A program made the translations under genes and the position numbers. Below are positions 1-9,594 of a stretch of 64,000 bases of DNA, piece by piece. Numbering within the stretch: position 1 is the stretch's first letter; each line of letters opens with the position of its first letter. The notes under the pieces were generated by a model. It was not told the origin of the DNA, searched no databases, and worked only from the letters and a program-made list of their open reading frames with translations. Source of the DNA: Phragmites australis (lineage: Eukaryota; Streptophyta; Magnoliopsida; Poales; Poaceae); contig NC_084944.1 in the NCBI RefSeq assembly GCF_958298935.1, positions 17,143,679-17,207,678 of the forward strand, in the 5' to 3' direction.

Positions 1-2752
1 AAACATGCAGCTGTTTCCACAATTTCAACAAAAAGGAAACAACAACTATGCATCGGAAGAAAACTATACAACAAAAGGATATGGAGCCACATTCCCTTAG
101 GCTCCATACCAAAACACTGAGTTCGGAGTAGAGTGTGCTACTCCTGCCCGCCACCCTAATCGACGGCACAAAGTAGCCAAACACCGCCTCTTCATCATCG
201 ACCTGTGAACCTACATCAACTTAAAGGTAGCACCCTGAGTACGAAGGTACTCGCAAGTCTTACACAATATAGAGCACATATACATAGCTCGAATCCAAGG
301 ATCATGCGTTAGCTAGTAGCAAGGATTAAACATAGTTAAGTTAATTAAGCGGTAAGCATCCTAGACATAGGTGTGAGCAACTAACTTAACCAACTTATAT
401 GAAACTACTCTGCCATAACCAACAACTGAGCATATGATGTAACAACAAGTATATCAATGTGAACAAGTGCCAACTCAAACCACCAACCACCATACCCAGA
501 CCATAATCACATGCCCAACCATCAACCTCATGCCATCATCCACAAACCACAATGAAAACTCTATGACCAGGTGCAGATGAAACAATAGCATGCTCATGAC
601 CGAGAGCGCGGCAGTTCAAACTATTTATACAACCTGCAGGGGGATACTCCTAGACCCAAATGACATGAGGACCATACGCTTGTGCCACCAACCAAAGTGC
701 ACACAAGGGGTACTCGTGACAACCTTTCCCAAGCAGCTCCAACCGTGTGGGGCATGCATCGCTCGGCGCGGCGATACTAGAACTATTCCCAGAGCAAACT
801 AGTACCGCTTACAAGCCCGCCCGCTCACATCGTCGATGTTCATGCCCACAAAGCTATAACTGCGAAGGTATTCGGCTCGCCTTACCATTAGATCAGCATG
901 TGGTGACTAAGGTAAGTGCTAAAGCGAACAACCCTGACGATCGGCCTTAAACAATGCAAGCGGTCTATGGTGCTCGGGTTTCCTCTACCGACCTGCCCCC
1001 TGGACTTTCCACCGAGGCAGATAACACCCCTAACACCGCCCACGTCTCGTCTCATACTCATCACTCACCAACTATCTCACCATCAGCATGTATTTGTAAT
1101 CAATAGTAATCCCTATACTCGCGAACAACAGAGAACACCGTCGTTCGACTTCTACCGAAAGACCTAAGCATTGCTAAGCATGTATATCGTACTCGTACCT
1201 AGACATAACACCATCTCTAGGCTGCAAGGAAATTACTTGAACAATTGACCAAGGTAGAAAGATGCAATCGGCATAGGTTCTACCCAAGGGTACCCGACGC
1301 ATGCATACATACATAAGCATATTCATCAATTGAGACTTCCAAATTTGACATGGGTGAAATATGTTAGTTGCTTGCCTTGCTGCCCTGGATCAGAAAGGTG
1401 GGGTGCGTCGGGATCGAACTCGGCCTCCGGGATCATCGAATCGGCGTTCTCTAAAAAGAATAACGTGTGCAATGCCATGAGTATGGATGAACTGCAACAA
1501 TGAATGCCATAAGTTGCGCAAAACATGAATTGTCCAAGTGGTTTCACAATTTTCGGAGATGGTATTGATTATCAGTGATTTAAACAAGCAGAAACATATT
1601 TAATTAACTCATAAATTATCAAAAGTACTTTATGGAGTTCCAACACGTTTAACACGTATTTCATACTCATACGAAGCTAACGCAACTAGTATCATGTCGT
1701 TTGGAGTTCGGATGAATTAATTATGAATTTTACAAGCCTCTATGTGTGTGATAAATAGTAACTACGGACCCTCCGTACTTTTCTGGACTATCCGCACATT
1801 TTTGCGAAGGTTCCGAACTGCGGAACCTCCGAACAATTTTTCGGAGGTTCCAGACTTTCCAGAACTGCTCCTATTTTGAGGGGAAACTTTGTCAAATCGA
1901 TTTGTGATCATTTCCACTCAAAAGGGGGATATGTTTGGGAGAGTTTTGAGAGTCTAGAACTTAACTAACCACCTAGCAACTCAATTCCTAAATTAAATCT
2001 CAACCAAATCCATAATTCGCTCATAATGCTCAAGAACGCATTGATTTCACAAAAATTAATTCAAATCCAAAATCGATCATCCAAATGCGCGTTCATGCCA
2101 TGGGAAGCCTAAAGAACTCACCAAGGATGCTTTTGCCCTGCTTTATGACCTTCAGGAAGAAGTGAAACGCTCGGGACGGAGAAGAACTCCGGTGCTCAAG
2201 TGTTTCAACCTAGAACACCTAAAATGATCAAAACCGTCTCGAATCCTTCGGGAAAATGAAAACAAATTGGACGGATTAGTAGCTCTCGAGCGTGTGGTTG
2301 CGTGGGTACCACATACGCACCTCAGCTTCGCTTGTAGTGGCGGGAACCAAAGGAAAAAGGGAGAGCTAGAGAGAGAGATGGGAGAGAGAGAGGAGCACGT
2401 GGGGAGTGAGGGAGGAGAGAGACAGAGAGAGGGTGGGCTGCCCCTTTTGAGTGAGAGAGAGATATTTCCCTCATGTGGGCCCCACAAGTTAGAGAAAAAG
2501 TTCAATTTTGCTTCTAATTCAATTCTCTCTCTAAGTTTCTTTCTGCTCACTTCATTAATCCAAATTGAGGTGCTATTGTGCTCCAAAAATCCCAAAAAAT
2601 TTTATGTCGTGATTTAATTCCTTAGGGCCATCTGATCACATAACTGCAGCTCAAATTCCAATCAGGCGATCGAAAGCGATCCAAATTCAAATATGACTCA
2701 AATGACACATGTTTAATATTAAACAAGCAATTACGGATTTCGGGACGTGACA
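1..2752 (-). repeat. LTR of chromovirus element A (cut by window edge)
   Basis: The right end is ...gggacgtgaca, followed by a C-rich tract (a polypurine tract on the minus strand). The same end and the same order of sequence blocks appear in the L2 LTR (9595-12635), including the 'gagtacgaaggtactcgcaagtcttacacaatat' type block near 240. The window begins about 200 bp inside this LTR, so its outer end is not visible. It belongs to the minus-strand integrase remnant beside it and is its 3' LTR. At 1760-1870 there is a cluster of short inverted motifs (cggaacctcc / ggaggttcc). At 2370-2465 there is a GA-rich run. The short reading frames in it are not credible genes. Confidence 0.85.
2370..2465. 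repeat. GA-rich low-complexity run inside LTR A
   Basis: Dominated by gagaga and gggaga units. The L2 LTRs have a similar purine-rich stretch at the matching place (12290-12430 and 24385-24520), so it is an old part of the LTR family and not a new microsatellite. Confidence 0.8.
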
Positions 2753-2796
2753 AACCTGCCCCCCCCCCCCCTAAAAAGAATCTTGCCCCAAGATTC
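2753..2796 (-). promoter_or_regulatory. Polypurine tract and adjacent hairpin of element A
   Basis: The run of C at 2760-2771 is a G-run on the element strand, next to the LTR, where plus-strand DNA priming is expected. At 2778-2796 lies a perfect palindrome with 8-bp arms (gaatcttg / caagattc) and a ccc loop. The same structure lies at the same place in L1, L2, B and F. Confidence 0.7.
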
Positions 2797-2929
2797 GGTA
2801 CGAGTCGGGAAAGAGCACGATGAGTCTAGGAACCACGCTATGAGAGATAGAATCCAATGCACATTTTCATTTACATGGCGATAACTTAAACATGTGAGAT
2901 ATTCCAAATGTGCTATATTACCTTAACAT

Positions 2930-3742
2930 TTACATGTTCTCAAAGAACTCCGGATACTCGGAGCGGAGCTTATCCTCTCGCTCCCACGTAGCTTTGGCTT
3001 CCGTATGGTTGCTCCATTAGACCTTAAGGAATTTGATGGAACTTCGCTGTGTCTTGCACTCGGCTTCATCCAAGATTCGGAGTGGCTGCTCACAATATGT
3101 CAAGTCCGGTTGTAACTCTTGGGGTGCAACATCAAAGACTTCCGTTGGGACTCGGAGACATTTCTTGAGTTGTGAGACGTGAAAGACATTATGTACCGTG
3201 GAGAGGGATGGCGGCAACTCCAACTGATAGGCCACCTCTCCACATCGAGCAAGAATCTAGAATGGCCCTATATATTGAGGCGCTAGCTTTCCTCGGACTT
3301 GGAATCGGCAAATGCCTTTGAGAGGTGAAACCTTGAGATACACATGATCTCCAACAGCAAACTCAAGGTCTCGACGATGGCGATCTGCATAGCTTTTCTG
3401 CCACGACTGAGTGATGAGAAGACTCTTGCGGATATTCAGAACATGGTCCTCCACCTCCTTGACCAAATCCGGACCTAGGAAAGCCCGTTCGCTGGAATCA
3501 GACCAATTTAGCGGCGTTCGGCATCTCCGACCATAGAGGGCTTCAAACGGCGCCATCTCAATACTAGCCTGGAAGCTATTGTTGTAAGAGAATTCCGCGA
3601 ATGGAGGCATATGTTCCACTTCTTCCCATAAGTGGGAACACAAGCTCGGAGCATATCTTCTAGAATCTGGTTCACTCTCTCCATCTGACCATCCGTCTGA
3701 GGGTGATACGCTGTACTATAGAAGAGCTCGGTCTCCATAGCT
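2930..3742 (-). pseudogene. Chromovirus integrase C-terminal half and chromodomain (element A)
   Basis: On the minus strand the frame runs from [22 protein letters not shown] through FAEFSYNNSFQASIEMAPFE, the GPF/Y-like module (RGKLAPQYIGPF) and VFHVSQLKKCLRVPTE to a chromodomain-type end (NHTEAKATWEREDKLRSEYP), stopping at 2930-2932. This is the DNA-joining and chromatin-targeting part of a Ty3/gypsy polyprotein. It is broken by a frameshift near 3620 and by stop codons after IGPF and after IKFLKV. The first catalytic aspartates lie beyond the break at 3742, where homology changes strand. It is inactive. Confidence 0.9.
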
Positions 3743-4614
3743 TTGATGAACACGGTGTTTATGGAGGAATTGGATAAGTTTGTCATGGTTTTCATTGACG
3801 ATATTCTTATATACTCTAAGATAGATGAAGAGCATGTTGAGCACCTCCGTGTTGTTCTTGGCAGACTCAGAGATCATCATCTATACGCCAAGTTCAGAAG
3901 TGTGAGTTCTGGCTCAGGGAGGTGGCTTTTCTAGGTCATGTTATGTCATAGCACAGGGTTGCAGTTGACCCGAGCAAGGTTCAGGATGTCCTCGATTGGG
4001 TTCAGCCCCAGAGTGCCACTGATATACGGACTTTTCTCGGACTCGCGGGTTATTACCACCGGTTCATCGAGAACTTCTCCAAGGTTACCAAGCCAATGAC
4101 CGAGTTGTTGAAGCAAGGCAGTGTATTCGAGTGGTCAGGAGCATGTGAATCCGTTTTCTAGACTTTGAAGAGGTTGCTCACGACCGCTCGAGTGTTCGCC
4201 CAATCAGATGTGAGCAGGGGTTTTGATGTGTATGCGATGCATCCAACATATGCCTCGGGTGTGTTCTGATGCAAGAGGGCCAGGTCGTTGCCTATGCATC
4301 CCATAAGTTGAAGTGCCACGAGGAGAATTATCCAACTCATGATCTGGAGCTTGCTACTGTCATGCACGCTCTGAAGATCTTGCGCCACTACTTGATGGGT
4401 AATTTGTGTCGGATTTACATGGACCACAAAAGCCTCAAGTACAACTTCCCGCAGGCAGACTTGAATATGAGGCAGCAAAGGTGGCTCGAGCTGATCAAAG
4501 ATTATGAGCTAGAGGTGCACTACCACCCTAGCAAGGCAAATGTGGTCGCCGATGCTTTGAGTCGGAGAGCTCATTGCCATTGTCTTACAGTCTCGCCTGG
4601 GGACTCCACATTGT
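3743..4614 (+). pseudogene. Inverted RT (YIDD-type onward) and RNase H fragment of element A
   Basis: Read on the plus strand this gives [24 protein letters not shown] (polymerase motif FIDD), then [17 protein letters not shown], then RNase H segments [20 protein letters not shown] and [16 protein letters not shown]. It matches the L2 pol (minus strand, about 14206-15040) but lies opposite to the integrase piece directly to its left, so 3742/3743 is an inversion junction. Frameshifts and stops occur near 3925, 3950, 4160 and 4268. The linker after ADALSRR is cut at 4614 by the insertion of L1 and resumes at 28742. Confidence 0.88.
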
Positions 4615-6180
4615 TGTAACATCCTAATTTTTCCACCTTTAGAAATTTCTTAAAATTTGCTAAAATTTAATATGAATTTAAATAATAAAAAAGAGTAAAA
4701 TCCTATTTTATATAAAAGAAAATATATTTGACATAGGATATAATTGATTATTATGCATTCATGCTGAATTAGGCAAATAGGATTTTTATTTGGCTTTTGA
4801 TGGATTTTATTTGAAGAGGATTTGCTTTGAATTTGAATTTGAAATTTGGATTTGAATTTAGAAACAAAAAAAGAAAAGAATAATCTTCTCGGGCTGCCCT
4901 TTTCTTCCCCCCGGCCCAAATCTTCTTTCGGCCGCAGCCCAACCGGCCGGCCTCGATCTCTCTCCCACCTGGGCCGCGCCCGACCTCCTCGACCCATTCC
5001 CACGTGCCCGAGCCGAACACGCCGAAGACGCCCCACGCCTAGCCGCCTTCACCCGAGTCGCCGCCACGTGGGGCCCGCGTGTCGGACTCGTCTTCCACCC
5101 GGACTTCGCTGCCGTATCCGAGTCGAATTGCCGCTGCCTTTGAGAGTCCCAGCCCGCCCTGACCTTCTTTTTGCCGCCTATTTAACCACTGGCCGTCCCC
5201 CTTGGATCTCCCATCGCCAAAACCGCCAAAACCCGAGCCAAATTGACGAATCCGAGCTCCCCGACACCAATAGTGCCGCCCCTTGGCTGCCGCCGCCGCC
5301 GTGCTGCTCCTGTGCCGCTTAGGCTCGGTCTAGCCACCTCCAAGCTTCACAGCCGCCCGCCGGAGCTCTAGCCGTCATCATCTTCTTCGTTTGATCGCCG
5401 GAGCACCCTCTCCGACGAAGACCCGAGCCTACCGCCGCCCCTCGTCGCTGCCAAGCTTCTCCAGTACCAATTCGCTCTTGGTAAGCCCTCAAACGGGATG
5501 CTCTCTCCCTCCTGAAGCTAATCCGCCACTCGTCGTCAAAGTTTGAGGCCGGCGATGACCCTTTTCCCTCTACTCCGGCGTGTCACCACCGAGCCGAGCT
5601 CGGCTCCACGGAGAACTCCTCCACCGACCGTCCCCTTTGAGCTCAGCCGTCAGATCTATCCTCATTGGCCCAAGTTAGATCTATTCGTACCCCTTCGGCT
5701 AACCAACCAGAAGCTGCCACGTGTTGCTACTTAAACCAGTCAGCAGCCACGCCATGTCATCCAGCCACCTTAGCTGCCACCTAGCCCTCTCTGCTGATGT
5801 GTCATCCCTGTCACCATGTCACGTTAGCCAAAGCAGCCTAGTCAATATTTCAAGTTTTTTCAGTATAAAAATAAATCTAATAATTCCTGGAAATTGGTAA
5901 TTTTGCAAAAAGACCCCTAGACTTTTCTGTAATAACAAAAGAGCCCTATCTTTAAGTCCCTATACTTTTCCATAATTACAATTAGGTCCCCTATTTTTAC
6001 AAAAAAGTCCTAAACTTTATGTTTAATTCAAAATAAGCCCTTTTCTTTTCCAGATTTAACCCTAGATTTGTTTTAGCCCTAACTTTTTCATCGTAGCTCC
6101 GTTTTAAGCGATTCTTGCGCCGATAGATTCGTTTTTCAGTGCTCTTTCTTTCTAATCAGCTTTTATCTCCGGGTGTGACA
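4615..6180 (+). repeat. 5' LTR of L1, internally shortened
   Basis: TGTAACATCC...GGGTGTGACA, 1566 bp. It aligns with 25684-27237 of the 3' LTR (3058 bp) and then jumps from ttttatct directly to the last 12 bases, ccgggtgtgaca. The missing 1.5 kb carries the 37-bp minisatellite region. The TATA-like site is tatttaa at 5179-5185, where the 3' LTR has tatataa. Proline- and arginine-rich frames at 4846-5322 are by-products of GC-rich LTR sequence. Confidence 0.9.
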
Positions 6181-6184
6181 GAGG

Positions 6185-6195
6185 TGGTATCAGAG
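6185..6195 (+). promoter_or_regulatory. Primer-binding site of L1 (tRNA-iMet type)
   Basis: TGGTATCAGAG lies four bases inside the 5' LTR. It is the usual complement to the 3' end of initiator tRNA-Met in plant gypsy elements and primes minus-strand DNA. The leader after it (gcaagcctagatagaa) is shared with elements B and F. Confidence 0.92.
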
Positions 6196-6347
6196 TCATA
6201 CTGACTGTAGGATCGCAAGCCTAGATAGAATGGTCATTCTAAGGAATTACCTAGTCGTCTAAACCCATTAGAGCCTTTCCATAGTTCTCATACTTATCTC
6301 TTGCTATCCATAAGTTTATTTCTTATATCCCATCTCTTCCTTTTTAG

Positions 6348-7115
6348 ATGGTTCGCCAGCTTCTTACTGCTCGCATATCAACTGGAGGACGTCCACCCAT
6401 TCTTCAATGTGTACCAACTGAAGAGAAGATTGATGACCCCACTTTCCGGAGCATGGATCCCGTTCCCGATGTCTATGAAAGTGATGGCCTTCATGCTGGA
6501 CACCTTCCCCGCCTACTATGGGGGATACTTTCTGGACTTGGACATACACAGAAGCCAATCTATAGGGGAGTGAAGAAACAATATTCTGGATATGTGGAAT
6601 GGAAGGTTGAAGTCACTATTTATGATTACGAGTGAAGTCGAGATGAAGGTATGGAAGTTCGAAGAGTGGTGGGCATTCACTCAGCAATGGTCCCAAGAGC
6701 AACCTTCACCGCTGGTGTTCGAGATGCAGCTCGTCAAGACATATCCCGTGTTCGTGATCAATATAACAGCAAGATGGACAACTCTCCTTATGCATATTGT
6801 TCCCGTAGAACTCGTGGAAGTAATGAACCGTTCGTGAAGAGCTCTTTTGGAGAAAACCCCAAGCTACGAGAGCAAATTGCCCTTACTATGGCTTTATGGG
6901 AGTTGGGAGACGTTCGCCAATGCCTTGCCTTCGTCTCCGCATTTCTTGAGGACGAACAAGATGCCAACCAAGAAGGATCTGAAGATGACGAAGAAGACTT
7001 GTCTATCCACTCGCCCCCGCGCAAGAGGATCTGCTTCAACACCTCCGCCACCTTTGAGGATGGATCAGTTGATTCCTCCCCCTCAGGGTCTCGCACTAGA
7101 GAGGAGTCCCAATAG
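6348..7115 (+). pseudogene. Extra ORF before gag with histone H3 tail-like N-terminus (L1)
   Basis: A 255-codon frame interrupted by one TGA (6633-6635). It starts MVRQLLTARISTGGRPP, which aligns with the H3 tail at R2, T6, A7, R8, S10, T11, G12, G13 and P16; the K4 and K9 positions are L and I. The middle (YRGVKKQYSGYVEWKVEVTIY, about residues 72-92) looks like a folded domain that I cannot name. The C-terminus is acidic (EDEQDANQEGSEDDEED) and is followed by PPRKRICF, a possible nuclear signal. I chose this ATG because the H3-like residues begin at it and because cttcctttttag, an acceptor-like sequence, directly precedes it. It lies between the primer-binding site and gag. The function is unknown; histone mimicry is inference. 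Confidence 0.6.
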
Positions 7116-7387
7116 TATGGTCTTTCCATAGGTAGTCTTATCCATGTTAGAATCAAGCGTCGATGTAATCGTTAAGGATAATAATATTGTTAGTGTGAGC
7201 TTTGTTATGGTGCTAAGTGTGCAAGTTGGGGTTTTTGTTTGAGTGCTGATGTGAGCTGTGGAATGCTTTGGCACCTTGTCCACAGACGCATCTTTATTCC
7301 TATATAATATAATATAGATAGGTTTCTTTAGTTAAATTATTCCAGACTTGCTTATCTACTTCTGTTCCCTTCTTCAACCCTAACCAA
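7116..7387 (+). other. Non-coding spacer between the extra ORF and gag of L1
   Basis: AT-rich leader with no supported gene. It ends in a pyrimidine-rich stretch (cttctgttcccttcttcaaccctaacc) just before the gag ATG. Confidence 0.6.
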
Positions 7388-8175
7388 ATGGTTAACACGA
7401 GGAGGAGAATTAACACTCAAGAAGAGAACAACAACAACCAGAATCCACCCTTGCCCCCTCCATCAACCTTGGAACAACAGATGGCTATGCAGACTCAGAT
7501 CTTGCAAGCTTTAGCTCAAACCATGGTGCATATGCAGCAACAACAGCCAAACCATGTTCCTGACTCGCATCAACCATCAAGACTTGGAGAATTCAAAAGA
7601 ACTCAACCCCTAGTCTTCAGTCATGCAGTGGAACCTATGGATGCAGATGATTGGCTGAAGGATATAGAGAGGAAGCTACATGTTGCTTAGTGCAACGATA
7701 GGGAGATGGTTCTCTCACATCAACTCACGGGTCAAGCCCTAGACTGGTGGGAAGCATACTGTGCTGCACATGAAAATCCCGAATCTATCACATGGATAGA
7801 GTTTAAATCTAGTTTCCGCACCCATACCTGTCATCTGGAGATATTCATCTGAAGAAGAAGGAGTTCATGAACCTGAAGCAAGGACCAATGACTGTAAGGG
7901 AGTACCTGACCAAGTTTACTCAGCTGTCCAGATATGCACCCAACGAAGTGGACACAAAGGAAAAGAAGTAGGAACGTTTTCTGGAGGGCCTAAATGATGC
8001 CATAGAATATGCTTTGCTTCCCCAAGAGTTTCCCAATTTCCAAGCAATGGTAAACAAAGCCCTAATGGTTGAGCACAACCGCCGCCAGCTGGATGAGAAG
8101 AAGAGAAAGATGTCTTTCTAGGGACAGGGAAGCAACACACGATCCCGTGGAGCAACACAGATGTCTCCGCAAGAC
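7388..8175 (+). pseudogene. gag: gag of L1, truncated before the zinc knuckle
   Basis: Starts MVNTRRRINTQEENNNN, with a low-complexity P/Q/N head, then the retrotransposon Gag domain: ADDWLKDIERKLHVA, ALDWWEAYCAAHENPESITW, KKEFMNLKQGPMTVREYLTKFTQLSRYAP, and LVEHNRRQLDEKKRK-type residues. This is the capsid protein of the virus-like particle. There are TAG stops at 7688 and near 7968 and 8118, and a frameshift near 7830. After [10 protein letters not shown] the frame jumps straight into the RT motif FIDDILIF. The zinc knuckle, protease and N-terminal half of RT are therefore deleted in frame. Confidence 0.88.
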
Positions 8176-9055
8176 CCTATGTTCATTGATGATATTCTAA
8201 TTTTCTCTAGAAGTGAAGAAGAACACGAAGAACATTTGAGAATTGTGCTACAGACACTCAGAGAACATCAGCTGTATGCCAAGCTTAGCAAGTGTGATTT
8301 TTGGTTAGATCAAGTCGCGTTTCTTGGCCATATCTTAACTGCTAGAGGTGTAGCAGTAGATCCCAATAAAGTAAATGATGTATTGAATTAGTTACCACCG
8401 ACCAACGTGTCAGAAATTAGGAGTTTTCTTGGACTAGCAGGATACTATCGCCGTTTTATAGAAGGGTTCTCTAGGATAGCCCGACCTCTTACCTCTTCGC
8501 TTCAGAAAAATGTGGTTTTTTAGTGGAGCCCTTCTTGTCAGGCAAGTTTTGAAGAATTGAAGAAGAGATTGACTACGGCCCTAGTGCTAGTTTTACCCGA
8601 CATTAGCAAGAACTTCAACATCTATTGTGATGCTTCGTGACAAGGACTTGGATGTGTTCTCATGCAAGAAGGTCGAGTCATGGCCTATGCGTCAAGACAA
8701 TTAAGGAAGCATGAAGAGCACTACCCTACACATGATTTAGAATTAGCAGCTGTGGTTCATGCTTTGAAGATTTGGAGGGATTATCTCATCGAAAAACGAT
8801 GTGAAATATACACGGATCATAAGAGTTTGAAGTATATTTTCACTCAACCGGATCTAAACCTTCGTCAGCGTAGATGATTGGAGTTAATTAAGGATTATGA
8901 TGTGGGGATTCACTATCATCCAGGAATAGCAAATGTTGTGGCCGATGCCTTGAGCCGGAAGGGTTACAGTAATTCGATGATGGTTCAAGATAGTCAACCT
9001 GGGTTGTGGAAAGAGTTTGAGAAGCTCAACCTTGGATTTGTGGCAGATATGTAGA
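8176..9055 (+). pseudogene. RT C-terminal part and RNase H of L1
   Basis: Begins at the polymerase motif [19 protein letters not shown], then [40 protein letters not shown], RNase H ([48 protein letters not shown]) and the end motif [13 protein letters not shown]. It copies and degrades template RNA during retrotransposition. In-frame stops at about 8389, 8521, 8638, 8875 and 9052 all look like C-to-T or G-to-A changes. The catalytic core upstream of FIDD is missing. Confidence 0.9.
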
Positions 9056-9594
9056 CAACCACCATGGAAATAGATTGCACCCTTGAACAAGAAATTCGGA
9101 AAAGTCAACTGGAGGACGAGAAGCTCAAAGAAATTAGACAGCTTATTAAGGAGGATAGAGCTCCAGGTGTCACGGAAGACAGTCAAGGTACAATATGGTT
9201 CAAAAAGAGAGTTTGCGTACCCAACCGGGAGGATATTAAAAAGATGATTCTGAGAGAAGCTCACGAATCAGCATATTCCATTCACCCTGGATGTATCATG
9301 ATCTTAAGGATTGTTATTGGTGGTATGGAATGAAAAGAGAAGTTGCAGAATACGTAGCTCTGTGTGATACTTGCCAGAAAGTCAAAGCAGAACATCAGAG
9401 ACCAGCAGGTTTACTGTAACCCTTGAAGATACCTGAATGGAAATGGGAGGAGATTGGTATGGATTTCATTGTCGGATTGCCCCGTACCCAGAATGGATAC
9501 TATTCAATTTGGGTGGTAATTGATCGTTTAACTAAGGTCGCCCATTTTATTCCAGTAAAGACTACATATAGTGGAGCTAAACTAGCAGAGTTGT
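9056..9594 (+). pseudogene. Integrase N-terminal part of L1 (split by L2)
   Basis: Linker EQEIRKSQLEDEKLKEIRQL, zinc-binding region [10 protein letters not shown]...[11 protein letters not shown] (H2C2 type), and the start of the catalytic core GMDFIVGLPRTQNGYYSIWVVIDRLTK with the first catalytic D. A small deletion near 9289 shifts the frame, and there is a stop after RPAGLL. The frame ends at LAEL, where L2 is inserted, and continues as YMSRIVCLHG at 24732. The duplicated gttgt lies at 9590-9594 and 24729-24733. Confidence 0.9.

Noticed and set aside
4846..5322. 158-codon proline- and arginine-rich frame in the L1 5' LTR
   Set aside because: Lies in the GC-rich part of an LTR, overlaps open frames on the other strand, and is not kept in the 3' LTR copy.
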